Of a stretch of DNA of 64,000 nt, positions 16,966 to 28,889 are shown in pieces. The stretch is from Candidatus Brevundimonas phytovorans (GTDB lineage Bacteria > Pseudomonadota > Alphaproteobacteria > Caulobacterales > Caulobacteraceae): NCBI GenBank assembly GCA_029203145.1, contig CP119309.1:250501-314500 (forward strand), written 5' to 3'. A program made the translations under genes and the position numbers. Positions within the stretch are counted from its first letter, which is position 1. Each line of letters starts with the position of its first letter. Under the pieces are notes generated by a model. It ran no database searches. It was not told the DNA's origin and worked only from the letters and a program-made list of their open reading frames with translations.

Positions 16966-16980
16966 TGCGAACGATTTGCA
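16966..16980 (-). promoter_or_regulatory. TGCGA-N5-TTGCA operator candidate upstream of the PepSY operon
   Basis: The 15-bp element lies 18 bp before the PepSY start codon. It matches the two copies in front of the receptor gene at 9360 and 9409 in nine of the ten arm bases. Shared placement before the two opposing arms suggests one regulator for the whole iron module. Confidence 0.5.
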
Positions 16981-17025
16981 ATACCGTTTAGGCGTCGGAA
17001 TGTCGCGGGGCGGGCTTGGGGACGC

Positions 17026-17045
17026 CCCTTATGCCGCCCTTATGC
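17026..17045 (+). promoter_or_regulatory. Direct repeat CCCTTATGC-N2-CCCTTATGC upstream of kdp, candidate KdpE site
   Basis: Two identical 9-mers start at 17026 and 17037, exactly one helical turn (11 bp) apart, about 80 bp before the first small gene of the kdp operon. OmpR-family regulators such as KdpE bind paired direct repeats with 10-11 bp spacing, and kdpDE is encoded in this operon. The binding assignment is inference. Confidence 0.5.
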
Positions 17046-17123
17046 GCGGCGGCCGCTTTCCGCATGGCCCTCTTACGTCCCGAAAGCGTCTCCTGCGGCT
17101 CTAACTGAGCTGGAGGTGTCGGC

Positions 17124-17207
17124 ATGGCCGATGGGATCTTTCTGGCGATTGGCGGCGGGGCCTTTCTGGCCTTCGCCGCCCTCGCTGTTGCGTTGAAGAG
17201 GTTGTGA
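17124..17207 (+). CDS. 27-aa single-helix membrane peptide at the head of the kdp operon
   Basis: ATG at 17124 with GGAGG-like sequence (TGGAGGTG, 17111-17118) eight bases upstream. The 27-aa product is one hydrophobic helix with a basic tail (ends LKRL). It ends 2 nt before kdpF and resembles KdpF in size and layout but not in sequence. I do not recognise it as a named family. It could be an extra stabilising peptide of the Kdp complex or a leader peptide. Confidence 0.6.
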   Translation: MADGIFLAIGGGAFLAFAALAVALKRL

Positions 17208-17209
17208 CG

Positions 17210-17296
17210 ATGGTGCTGAACCTCCTGTGGGGCGCCGGCGCCCTGGTTATCGCCGGCTACATGGTTGCGGCCCTGCTGCGCCCTGAGCGGTTCTGA
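17210..17296 (+). CDS. kdpF: KdpF, small subunit of the potassium-transporting ATPase
   Basis: A 28-aa single-span peptide (MVLNLLWGAG at the start, LLRPERF at the end) with the E. coli KdpF pattern of a hydrophobic helix followed by a short charged and aromatic tail (A-L-x-x-x-E-x-F). KdpF stabilises the KdpFABC complex in the inner membrane. It lies 16 bp before kdpA and directly after the 27-aa peptide gene. Confidence 0.8.
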   Translation: MVLNLLWGAGALVIAGYMVAALLRPERF

Positions 17297-17312
17297 GCGG
17301 AGCCGCCTCAAG

Positions 17313-19025
<1,713 letters not shown>

Positions 19026-19037
19026 TCGGATAATCTC

Positions 19038-21116
<2,079 letters not shown>

Positions 21117-21146
21117 AGCCCGCCCTGAGACGCCAAGGAAACTCTC

Positions 21147-21902
21147 ATGCGTAAACCCAACTTCCCCAAGGCTTCCGGCGCCAATGATGCTCTGTTCGGC
21201 GGAGCCTGCCTGGTCGCCATCATCGCCCTGGGCCTGTGCAGCACGCCGGCCAAGGCTGATGATGCAGCGGCTGAAAAGACCGGCCCTGACCTTGCCTTCA
21301 ACGCCGCCGTCGGCACCGACTATGTCTTCCGCGGCGTCAGCCAGACCGAAGGCGATCCGGCGATCTCCGCCGGGGTCGATGTGACCCAGGGCCTGTTCTA
21401 CGCCGGGGCCTGGGCCGGCAACGTCTCCTTCGCCGGGGACGCCGACACCGACGCCGAGATCGACCTCTACGCCGGCGTCCGGCCCGAGTTCGCCGGTAAC
21501 AACTGGGACTTCGGCGTGGTCAGCTACTTCTACGTCGGCCAGCCGGACGGCGCCGACTACGACTATGTCGAGCTGAAGGCCGCAACCTCGCGCGCGGTCG
21601 GCCCGGCTACCCTGGGAGCCGCCATCTACTGGTCGCCCGACTTCTTCGGCGCGTCCGAGGACGAGGCGACCTATGCCGAGATCAACGGCGCGATCAGCCC
21701 CGCCGACAGGTGGACCATCTCGGCGGCTCTGGGCCGTCAGTGGGTGTCCTCCGACTTTGACTACACCACCTGGAACCTGGGCGCGGCCTGGCAGCTGACC
21801 GACCATCTGGCGCTGGATGTCCGCTATTTCGACACCGACGAACACGACTTCGGCGCCGCCTATGACGGTCGCGTCGCAGCCAGCGTGAAGGCGACCTTCT
21901 GA
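21147..21902 (+). CDS. TorF family putative porin, embedded in the kdp operon
   Basis: A 251-aa outer-membrane beta-barrel protein with an N-terminal extension and signal sequence (hydrophobic segment about 22-40, cleavage near AKADD). The mature start LAFNAAVGTDYVFRGVSQTEGDPAISAGVD is the hallmark of the TorF/Gcw_chp porin family. The repeating beta pattern ends in a C-terminal aromatic residue (VKATF). Its stop overlaps the kdpC start as TGATG, so it is an integral part of the operon. A job in passing K+ through the outer membrane during potassium limitation is a reasonable inference. Confidence 0.88.
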   Translation: MRKPNFPKASGANDALFGGACLVAIIALGLCSTPAKADDAAAEKTGPDLAFNAAVGTDYVFRGVSQTEGDPAISAGVDVTQGLFYAGAWAGNVSFAGDADTDAEIDLYAGVRPEFAGNNWDFGVVSYFYVGQPDGADYDYVELKAATSRAVGPATLGAAIYWSPDFFGASEDEATYAEINGAISPADRWTISAALGRQWVSSDFDYTTWNLGAAWQLTDHLALDVRYFDTDEHDFGAAYDGRVAASVKATF

Positions 21903-22486
21903 TGCTGAACCACATCCGCCCGGCGATCGTGATGATCGCCCTGTTCACCGGCGTTCTGGGCGTCGCCTATCCGTTCGCGGTGACGGGCGTGGCCCAGACG
22001 GTCTTCTCGGAGCAGGCCGACGGCAGCCTGGTTCGCGACAAGGCCGGCAAGGTGGTCGGCTCGGCCCTGGTCGGGCAGACCTTCGCCGAGCCGGGCTATC
22101 TGCACCCGCGTCCCTCGGCGGCGGGCGACGGCTATGACGCGTCGGCGTCTTCCGGCTCGAACCTCGGCCCGCTGAACCCGGACCTGATCGCCCGGGTCAA
22201 GACGGACGCCGACGCCCTGCGGGCTGAAACGGGGGCGACGGTCATCCCCGCCGACGCCGTCACGACCTCGGCCTCGGGCCTCGACCCGCATATCTCTCCG
22301 GCCTACGCTGAGCTGCAAATCGCCCGCATCGCCAGCGCGCGCGGGGTAGGGGAGGCGCAGGTGCGCAAGGTGATCGGACAGCATGTCGAAGGCCGCACGT
22401 TCGGCGTTCTGGGCCAGCCGCGCGTCAATGTGCTGCTGACCAATATGGCGCTGGACGCCCGCTTCCCGCGTCCTGCGGAGGGCTGA
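21902..22486 (+). CDS. kdpC: Potassium-transporting ATPase subunit KdpC
   Basis: KdpC is the single-span accessory subunit that raises nucleotide affinity of KdpB. The 194-aa protein has one N-terminal helix (about 7-28, IVMIALFTGVLGVAYPF) and a periplasmic or cytoplasmic domain with the conserved VGSALVGQTF, YLHPRPSAAG, SGSNLGP and SGLDPHISP motifs. It overlaps the porin gene before it and the kdpD gene after it, both as TGATG. Confidence 0.96.
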   Translation: MLNHIRPAIVMIALFTGVLGVAYPFAVTGVAQTVFSEQADGSLVRDKAGKVVGSALVGQTFAEPGYLHPRPSAAGDGYDASASSGSNLGPLNPDLIARVKTDADALRAETGATVIPADAVTTSASGLDPHISPAYAELQIARIASARGVGEAQVRKVIGQHVEGRTFGVLGQPRVNVLLTNMALDARFPRPAEG

Positions 22487-25155
22487 TGGCGCCGCCCATC
22501 CTCCCGACGAGCAAGACCCCGGCCGCCCCGCGAAAGCGTGGGCGGCTGAAGGTTTTTCTGGGCATGTCGCCCGGCGTCGGCAAGACCTATGAGATGCTGC
22601 GCGCCGCCCGCCGCCGCAAGGTCGAGGGCGACGACGTGGTCGTCGGGGTGGTCGAGACCCACGGCCGCAAGGAGACCATGAGCCTGCTGCGCGGGCTGGA
22701 GGTCATGGCCCGCAACCCCATCGCCTATCGCGACCGGACCCTGCTGGAGTTCGACATCGACGGGGCCATCGCGCGACGGCCCGACCTGTTGCTGGTCGAC
22801 GAATACGCCCACTCCAACGCCCCCGGATCGCGCCATCCCAAGCGCTGGCAGGACGTGGAGGAGATCCTGGACGCCGGGATCGACGTCTGGACCACCCTGA
22901 ACGTCCAGCATCTGGAAAGCCTGTCGGACGTGGTGCTGCGCATCACCGGCATCAGGCAACGTGAAAGCGTGCCGGATAGCGCCCTGTCCCGCGCCGACGA
23001 CATCGAGGTGGTGGACATCACCCCGGAGGAACTGCGCAAGCGGCTGGCCGAGGGCAAGGTCTATGTGCCGGAGACGGCGCGGCTGGCCTCGGACAACTTC
23101 TTCAAGGTCGAGAACCTGACGGCCCTGCGCGAACTGGCCCTGCGCCGCGCGGCCCAGACAGTGGACGATCAACTGACCGCCCGCCTGCGCGAGCAGGGGA
23201 TGACCGGGCCTTGGGCGGCGGGGGAGCGGATTCTGGTCCTGGTCGCGGGCGATCCTCTGGCCGGGCCTCTGGTCCGCGCGGGGCGGCGGCTGTCGGACAT
23301 GATGATGGACGCGCCCTGGACCGTGGCCCACGTCGACCGGCCCTCGGGCGCGCGCCACGGCGTCGGCTCGGCGGGCAAGCTGTCGGACGCGCTGAAGCTG
23401 GCGGAGCAACTGGGCGGACGGACGGTCGTCCTCAGCGGCGACGACGTCGTGCGCGCCGTCATGGATCACGCCCACCAGAACAACGTCACCCAGATCGTTC
23501 TGGCCAAGGGGCGCGACAGCCGTCTGTCCGAATGGCTGGGCCGGTCGCTGGCCGCCGAACTGCTGCGTCAGGCGCGCGGGGTGGCCGTCCACGTCATCAC
23601 CGACGGGGTCGATCTGGAGGAGAAGACGCCGCGTGAGCCGCGCGTGGCGTTCACTGGCGGCTGGCGCGGCTATGCCGTCGGCGCGGCCTGCGTCGTCGCC
23701 GCCACGGGAGTGGCCCTGCTGCTGGACCGGACCTTCGAGCGCGTCGATCTGGGCGTCATCTATCTGTCGGCGGTGCTGGCGGCGGGGGTGCTCTATGGCC
23801 TGCGCCCGGCGCTGGCGGCGGCGACGGTCGCCTTCCTGACCTATAACTTCCTGTTCCTGCAACCGAAGTTCAGCTTCGCTATCGGCTCGCCGACCGACCT
23901 TCTGACCTTGGTCGTCTTCTGGGCCGTGGCCTTGGTCACAGGCGTGCTGGCCGGGCGCGTGCGCGAGCAGGCCAAGACGGCGCAGCGGCGCGCCTCGGCG
24001 GTTTCGGCCCTGCTGGCCGCCAGCCAGCGCCTGACCGGTGTTGGCGACCGGACGACCGCCGCGCGGATTCTGGCAGAACAGACGGCGGCGGCGGCGGGCG
24101 CCGGGGCCGTGGTTCTGCTGCCCGTGGATGACGAACTGACCCTGATCGCCGGGGCGCCGGGCAAGCCCGAACTGGGCGCCGAGGCCATGGCCGCCGCCCG
24201 CTGGGCCTGGGAAAAGGGCGAACCGGCGGGGCACGGCACCGGCACCCTGCCGCAGGCGCGCTGGACCTTCCGCCCCCTGCAGGGCGTGCGCGACCGGGCG
24301 GGCGTGGCCGGGATCGAGGCGGCGGCCCTGTCGCCCGGTTCGGACGAGGAAAAGCTGGCCCTGGCCCTGCTGGATCAGGGCGCCGTGGCGGTCGAGCGCG
24401 CCGATCTGGCGGGGCAGGCGGTCGAGACCGAGACCCTGCGCCGCACAGATCGCTTCAGAGGCGCGCTGATGAACTCGGTCAGCCATGACCTGAGAACGCC
24501 GCTGTCCACGGTGCTTGGGGCCTCGACCACCTTGATCGACCTCGGCGATAAGCTGAAACCCGCCGTGCGCGCGGACCTGCTGCTGTCGATCCGCGAGGAG
24601 GCCGAGCGCCTCAGCCGCTATGTCGGCGACCTCCTGGACATGACCCGGCTGGAGGGCGGGGGCCTCAACATCCGCGCCGACTGGGTCGATGTGCGCGACG
24701 TGCTGAACGCAGCGGGCCGGCGGGTGGCGCGGCGTCTGGGCGAGCGGAAAATGACCCGCGACTTCCCGGCCGAGCTCAGTCTGGTCATGGTCGATCAGGG
24801 GCTGCTGGAACAAGCCCTGGTCAACATCCTCGAGAACGCTATCGCCTATAGCCCCGACGGCTCAACCGTCGAACTGGCCGCCTATGAGGACCGGGGCGCA
24901 GTCGTCATCTCCATCGAGGACGAAGGCGTGGGCATTCCGACCGCCGAGCTGGAACGGGTCTTCGACAAGTTTCGCCGCATGGAGGAGCCGTCCGACCGCA
25001 CCAAGGGCGCCGGTCTGGGTCTGGCCATCGCCAAGGGCTTCGTCGAGGCCATGAACGGCCGCATCGCCGCCGCCAGCCCCATTCAGGATGGAAAAGGCAC
25101 CCGCATCCTGATCAGCCTGCCCAAGGCCGTCGTCACCCACCCGAGCCTGCTCTAA
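22486..25155 (+). CDS. kdpD: Sensor histidine kinase KdpD
   Basis: KdpD senses potassium limitation and phosphorylates KdpE. The 889-aa protein has the KdpD N-terminal domain with Walker-type GMSPGVGKT (27-35) and DEYAHSNAPGSRH, a universal-stress-like domain (about 245-375, with VLAKGRDSRLSEW), four membrane helices (about 390-490), a GAF-like region, and then the kinase core with the phosphorylated H667 in SVSHDLRTPL and the ATPase boxes NILENA, DEGVGIP and KGAGLGLAI. It starts at the ATG overlapping the kdpC stop. Confidence 0.96.
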   Translation: MAPPILPTSKTPAAPRKRGRLKVFLGMSPGVGKTYEMLRAARRRKVEGDDVVVGVVETHGRKETMSLLRGLEVMARNPIAYRDRTLLEFDIDGAIARRPDLLLVDEYAHSNAPGSRHPKRWQDVEEILDAGIDVWTTLNVQHLESLSDVVLRITGIRQRESVPDSALSRADDIEVVDITPEELRKRLAEGKVYVPETARLASDNFFKVENLTALRELALRRAAQTVDDQLTARLREQGMTGPWAAGERILVLVAGDPLAGPLVRAGRRLSDMMMDAPWTVAHVDRPSGARHGVGSAGKLSDALKLAEQLGGRTVVLSGDDVVRAVMDHAHQNNVTQIVLAKGRDSRLSEWLGRSLAAELLRQARGVAVHVITDGVDLEEKTPREPRVAFTGGWRGYAVGAACVVAATGVALLLDRTFERVDLGVIYLSAVLAAGVLYGLRPALAAATVAFLTYNFLFLQPKFSFAIGSPTDLLTLVVFWAVALVTGVLAGRVREQAKTAQRRASAVSALLAASQRLTGVGDRTTAARILAEQTAAAAGAGAVVLLPVDDELTLIAGAPGKPELGAEAMAAARWAWEKGEPAGHGTGTLPQARWTFRPLQGVRDRAGVAGIEAAALSPGSDEEKLALALLDQGAVAVERADLAGQAVETETLRRTDRFRGALMNSVSHDLRTPLSTVLGASTTLIDLGDKLKPAVRADLLLSIREEAERLSRYVGDLLDMTRLEGGGLNIRADWVDVRDVLNAAGRRVARRLGERKMTRDFPAELSLVMVDQGLLEQALVNILENAIAYSPDGSTVELAAYEDRGAVVISIEDEGVGIPTAELERVFDKFRRMEEPSDRTKGAGLGLAIAKGFVEAMNGRIAAASPIQDGKGTRILISLPKAVVTHPSLL

Positions 25156-25165
25156 GGTCCGCAGC

Positions 25166-25855
25166 ATGGCCGCTGTCCGCCCCCAGATTCTCGTCATCGA
25201 CGACGAGCCGCAGATCCACCGCTTCCTGTCCCCGGCGCTGGACGCCGCCGGCTATGAGCCGCGCCGCGCCGACAGCGGGCAGGAGGGCCTGCGCGGCATC
25301 GCCCTGTGGAGCCCCGACGCCGTGGTGCTGGACCTCGGCCTGCCCGACATGGACGGCAAGGACGTGCTGGCCCGCGCCCGCGAATTCTACGCCGGTCCCA
25401 TCATCATCCTGTCGGCGCGCGACAAGGAGGCCGAGAAGATCGCGGCCCTGGACCTGGGCGCCAATGACTATGTCGAAAAGCCCTTCGGCGTCGGCGAATT
25501 GCTGGCTCGCGTCCGCGCCAACCTGCGCCAGGCCGCGCCGCGCGTGGAGGCGACGGGGCCGCTGACGGCGGGCGAGGTGGTCATCGATCTGGAGCGCCGC
25601 CGGATCACCCGTGCGGGCGACATCGTGCGCCTCACGCCCAAGGAATACGACGTCCTGGCCCATCTGGCGCGCAAGGCCGGCAAGGTGGTCGGCCACCGCG
25701 ACCTGCTGACCGCCGTCTGGGGCAAGGCCCACGTCGACGACACCCAGTACCTGCGCGTCGTCATCGGCCAACTGCGCCAGAAGCTGGAGGTCGACCCGGC
25801 CCAGCCGCGCCTGATCGCGACCGAGCCGGGCGTGGGCTACCGGCTGGCGGACTGA
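25166..25855 (+). CDS. kdpE: Response regulator KdpE
   Basis: A 229-aa OmpR/PhoB-family regulator: receiver domain (about 6-120) with acidic pair D12/D13, phospho-acceptor D56 (VVLDLGLPD) and the conserved lysine in YVEKPFG, then a winged-helix DNA-binding domain with RITRAGDIVRLTPKEYDVL and LRVVIGQLRQKLE. It lies 10 nt after kdpD and ends the operon. Its probable target is the direct repeat at 17026-17045. Confidence 0.95.
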   Translation: MAAVRPQILVIDDEPQIHRFLSPALDAAGYEPRRADSGQEGLRGIALWSPDAVVLDLGLPDMDGKDVLARAREFYAGPIIILSARDKEAEKIAALDLGANDYVEKPFGVGELLARVRANLRQAAPRVEATGPLTAGEVVIDLERRRITRAGDIVRLTPKEYDVLAHLARKAGKVVGHRDLLTAVWGKAHVDDTQYLRVVIGQLRQKLEVDPAQPRLIATEPGVGYRLAD

Positions 25856-25873
25856 CGCGGCCGAGCGCTTGCG

Positions 25874-27556
25874 TCAGCGGGGACGCTCGCCCCTCGCCAG
25901 CGACGGCAGACAGGCCCCGTCGGCCGCGGGCGCGAGCCCCGGCGATGCCAGGCCTGTGTTCCAGTTCCACGCCATATCGGCGGCCTTTCGCCGGCACACC
26001 GCCTGCTCGTGCAGGGCGAACATGCGGGGGGCGGCGGGCTGGACCTGCGGTTCGTCCGCGAACACCATCTGCGACCCGGCCTCGGCGAAGGGCGGCCAGT
26101 CAGGCGCGCCCGGAGCAGACGGCGCGCCCGTCCGGGCGAAGCTGACCCAGTAGTCGACCATGGCGGACGACAGGCCTTGGTGTTCCGGCGTCGCGGGGAC
26201 CTTCGGCCAGCGGGGCGGCGTACGGTCCAGATTGCCGAACATGAAGGGCAACTCGCTGGCGTGGAAGGCGTGCAGGCCGGCGGCGTCGGCGGCGGGATAG
26301 CTGTGGTCGAACAGATAGAGGAAGGCGGGCCGCCCCAGCGCGCCCTGGGATCGCACCAGGCGTTCGGAGGTCCAGCCATAGAGGGCGTCGCGCGTGGTCG
26401 CCAGGATGCTCTCGCCCATGTCTGCGGCGGGATAGAGCGCCAGGAAGACGTCAGCGAGATCGCCGTAGCGTTCCCGGATAAGGCGTTCGTAGTCCGCCGC
26501 CTCGGCGGGCGCCGCGGGGGCCAGCATCCGCAGCGACCGGATCTCGCCGCTGTTGAATCCCGTCAGAAGCGGGACGTCCGCCTGTCGCCCGCGATCGAAG
26601 ATGTCGATCAACTGGTCGGGCAGGACGACGCCGTCGACGGCGGCGAACGGCGAGAAGCCGGCCAGGGCGGCGGCGTCCGTCAGCCTCTGGGCGTCCATGG
26701 TTCTCAGCGCACGCAGGCCGGGCGCCTGAAGTGGACGGTGAAGCGCCGCGCCCGCCTGTTCGGCCGCTGGAGCGCCGTAGCGAGCCGTCTTGAGAACCGG
26801 CGTCGAGATCATGTAGGCGCTCTGGGCGATCGCCTTGTCGAACAGGCCTTTCGCCAGGGGCGACGCCATCAGGTAGAGGACGCTCAGGCCTCCGGCGGAT
26901 TCCCCCGCTATGGTGACATTGTCCGGGTCTCCGCCGAACGCCGCGATGTTCTTCTGCACCCAGCCGAGCGCGGCGATCTGATCGAGGAGGCCGTAGTTGC
27001 CCGAAACGCCCAGGGGGGATTCCGCGCTGAGCTCGGGATGGGCCAGGTAGCCGAGGACGCCCAGGCGATAGTTGATGGAGACGACCACCACGCCCTTCGC
27101 GGCCAGCGCCGCCCCGTCGTAGAGAGGCTCCTTGCTTGATCCCGCCAACAGGGCGCCGCCGTGAATCCATACGATGACGGGAGCCTTGGTCGCCGTCGCC
27201 GGGGCCCAGATGTTGAGGCTGAGGCAGTCCTCGCTCGTGGCGCCGAGGTCCTGCGAGTAGATGGAGGCGACCTGCGGCGTGGGCTGAATGCAGGCCGGCC
27301 CGAAACGGGATGCGTCCAGAACCCCCGTCCGCTGCGGCGCCGGGCGCGGCGGACGCCAGCGGTTCGGGCCGACCGGCGGTGCAGCATAGGGCAGTCCTCG
27401 ATAGACCTGGAGTCCGTCCTCCAGGCGTCCGCGCACGGCGCCCTCGGAAACGGCGGCGATGGGAGCAGTGGACGCGGACGGCTCGGCGGCGACCGCCGGG
27501 GCTGCGACCATCGAGAGCGCCGCGCAGAGGATTGAGAGACAGTCGGCGGGCTTCAT
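25874..27556 (-). CDS. Exported type-B carboxylesterase
   Basis: A 560-aa-class alpha/beta hydrolase of the carboxylesterase/cholinesterase family, exported by a signal peptide (about 1-25, ending VAAPAVAAE). It has YRGLPYA, the EDCLSLNIWAP motif, the oxyanion HGGA near 132-135, the nucleophile S220 in GESAG, and the catalytic histidine region HAFHASELPF. It would hydrolyse an ester in the periplasm or outside the cell. Its ATG at 27556 overlaps the MFS stop by 4 nt, so it is the last gene of the catabolic operon; an earlier in-frame start at 27607 lies inside the MFS gene. The substrate is unknown. Confidence 0.9.
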   Translation of the reverse strand: MKPADCLSILCAALSMVAAPAVAAEPSASTAPIAAVSEGAVRGRLEDGLQVYRGLPYAAPPVGPNRWRPPRPAPQRTGVLDASRFGPACIQPTPQVASIYSQDLGATSEDCLSLNIWAPATATKAPVIVWIHGGALLAGSSKEPLYDGAALAAKGVVVVSINYRLGVLGYLAHPELSAESPLGVSGNYGLLDQIAALGWVQKNIAAFGGDPDNVTIAGESAGGLSVLYLMASPLAKGLFDKAIAQSAYMISTPVLKTARYGAPAAEQAGAALHRPLQAPGLRALRTMDAQRLTDAAALAGFSPFAAVDGVVLPDQLIDIFDRGRQADVPLLTGFNSGEIRSLRMLAPAAPAEAADYERLIRERYGDLADVFLALYPAADMGESILATTRDALYGWTSERLVRSQGALGRPAFLYLFDHSYPAADAAGLHAFHASELPFMFGNLDRTPPRWPKVPATPEHQGLSSAMVDYWVSFARTGAPSAPGAPDWPPFAEAGSQMVFADEPQVQPAAPRMFALHEQAVCRRKAADMAWNWNTGLASPGLAPAADGACLPSLARGERPR

Positions 27557-28854
27557 CGGGCGGCCTCCGTGATGCGGTCCGCACGCCCCAGAACCTTGGC
27601 GAGCCAAAGGAAAAGCCCGATCGCCACGAGATAGACCGGCGTCAGGGCGTAGAGGGCGATCTGCAGCGAGTTCTCCGGGTGGGTGGCGCGGAAGGCGTCG
27701 CTGGCCAGGCCGACGAAGGTGGGACCGACGCCCATGCCGATGAAGTTCATCACCAGCAGCAGAAGCGCCCCGGACATCACCCGCTGATTGGGCTGAACCT
27801 CTGCCTGGACCAGCGCCACGGACGAGGAGAGGTAGAAGTAGTTGAGGAAGGTCGGCAGGGTCAGGAAGGCGAGCGCCAGAGGCCAGGTCGGCGCCCAGAT
27901 GAAGGCGATATAGAAGGGAACGGCCAGGGCCAGCGAGGTGGCGGGCAGAAGGGCGTAGGCCCTTTTCGAGCGGCGGGTGAAACGGTCGATCAGCCAGCCG
28001 GAGGCGAAGATGCCGGCGCTCATGCCGACGCCGACGACAATGGCGTACCAGAGCGCCACATCGGCCAGGGTCATGCCCTTTTCGCGCATCAGGAACAGGG
28101 TGGCGAAGTTGCCCAGGCCATAGGTGATGATCTGCGTCACGCCGCTGCCCAGCGCCGCCAGAACCAGGGCGGGGCGCGAGAAGAACATGCGGACGGTGGA
28201 CCAGAAACCGGCCTTCTGCACGCCATCGGCCCTGGCGGGGTCCAGAGCGCCCCGTCGGGGTTCGCGCACGATCAGCATCAGCAGCAGCGCCGCGCCCACG
28301 CCGACCAGTCCGATCGCCACGAAGGCGGCGCGCCAGCTGAAGGCCGCGGCCACCGATGCGCCGAAGGCGATGCCGATGGCGGCGCCGATGGGCGGGCCCA
28401 GGTTGTAGATGCCCAGGGCCATGCCGCGGCGACCGGGCGGGAAGGAATCCGTGATGATGGCGTAGGAGGGCGGTACGCCCCCCGCCTCGCCGAAGCCGAC
28501 TGTCATCCGCGCCGCCGCCAGCTCGCCGAAGTTGCGCGACAGGCCGCAGGCGACGGTCGCTGCGCTCCAGATGCCGCAGGCGACGGCCACGACGGCCACG
28601 CGGTTGGTGCGGTCCGCCAGCCAGCCCACCGGAATGGCGATGAAGCAGTAGAAGAATGCGAAATACAGCCCGCCCAGAAGGCCGAGTTGGCCGTCGCTGA
28701 TATGAAGGGTGTCCTGGATCGGCTTGGCGAGGATAGACAGCAGCTGTCGGTCGAGGAAGTTCAGCACGTAGATGAACCAGAGCGCGCCCAGGGCCACCCA
28801 GGCCTGGCGGCTGACCGGCGTCGAAGGCGGCGCGGCGATCGTCGGATGTCTCAT
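27553..28854 (-). CDS. MFS transporter, spinster-like
   Basis: A 433-aa, 12-helix inner-membrane transporter. Motif A between helices 2 and 3 reads GWLADRTNR, and the N-terminal YVLNFLDRQLLSIL with GLLGGLYFAFFYC is typical of the spinster-like MFS group common in Caulobacterales and sphingomonads. In this operon it probably imports the product of the two secreted or periplasmic hydrolases, or exports a by-product; direction cannot be read from sequence. It starts 35 nt after the serine hydrolase gene and overlaps the carboxylesterase gene. Confidence 0.87.
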   Translation of the reverse strand: MRHPTIAAPPSTPVSRQAWVALGALWFIYVLNFLDRQLLSILAKPIQDTLHISDGQLGLLGGLYFAFFYCFIAIPVGWLADRTNRVAVVAVACGIWSAATVACGLSRNFGELAAARMTVGFGEAGGVPPSYAIITDSFPPGRRGMALGIYNLGPPIGAAIGIAFGASVAAAFSWRAAFVAIGLVGVGAALLLMLIVREPRRGALDPARADGVQKAGFWSTVRMFFSRPALVLAALGSGVTQIITYGLGNFATLFLMREKGMTLADVALWYAIVVGVGMSAGIFASGWLIDRFTRRSKRAYALLPATSLALAVPFYIAFIWAPTWPLALAFLTLPTFLNYFYLSSSVALVQAEVQPNQRVMSGALLLLVMNFIGMGVGPTFVGLASDAFRATHPENSLQIALYALTPVYLVAIGLFLWLAKVLGRADRITEAAR

Positions 28855-28889
28855 GAACGGTTCCTCGTGAAGCGGGCCTTGGGGCCCGT

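Noticed and set aside
16948..16981. TTG start for the PepSY protein at 16981
   Set aside because: The codon lies inside the palindromic operator candidate; the ATG at 16948 gives the expected N-terminus.
22303..24813. 836-codon minus-strand open frame opposite kdpD
   Set aside because: Antisense shadow; glutamine-, arginine- and histidine-rich, no motif, no ribosome site.
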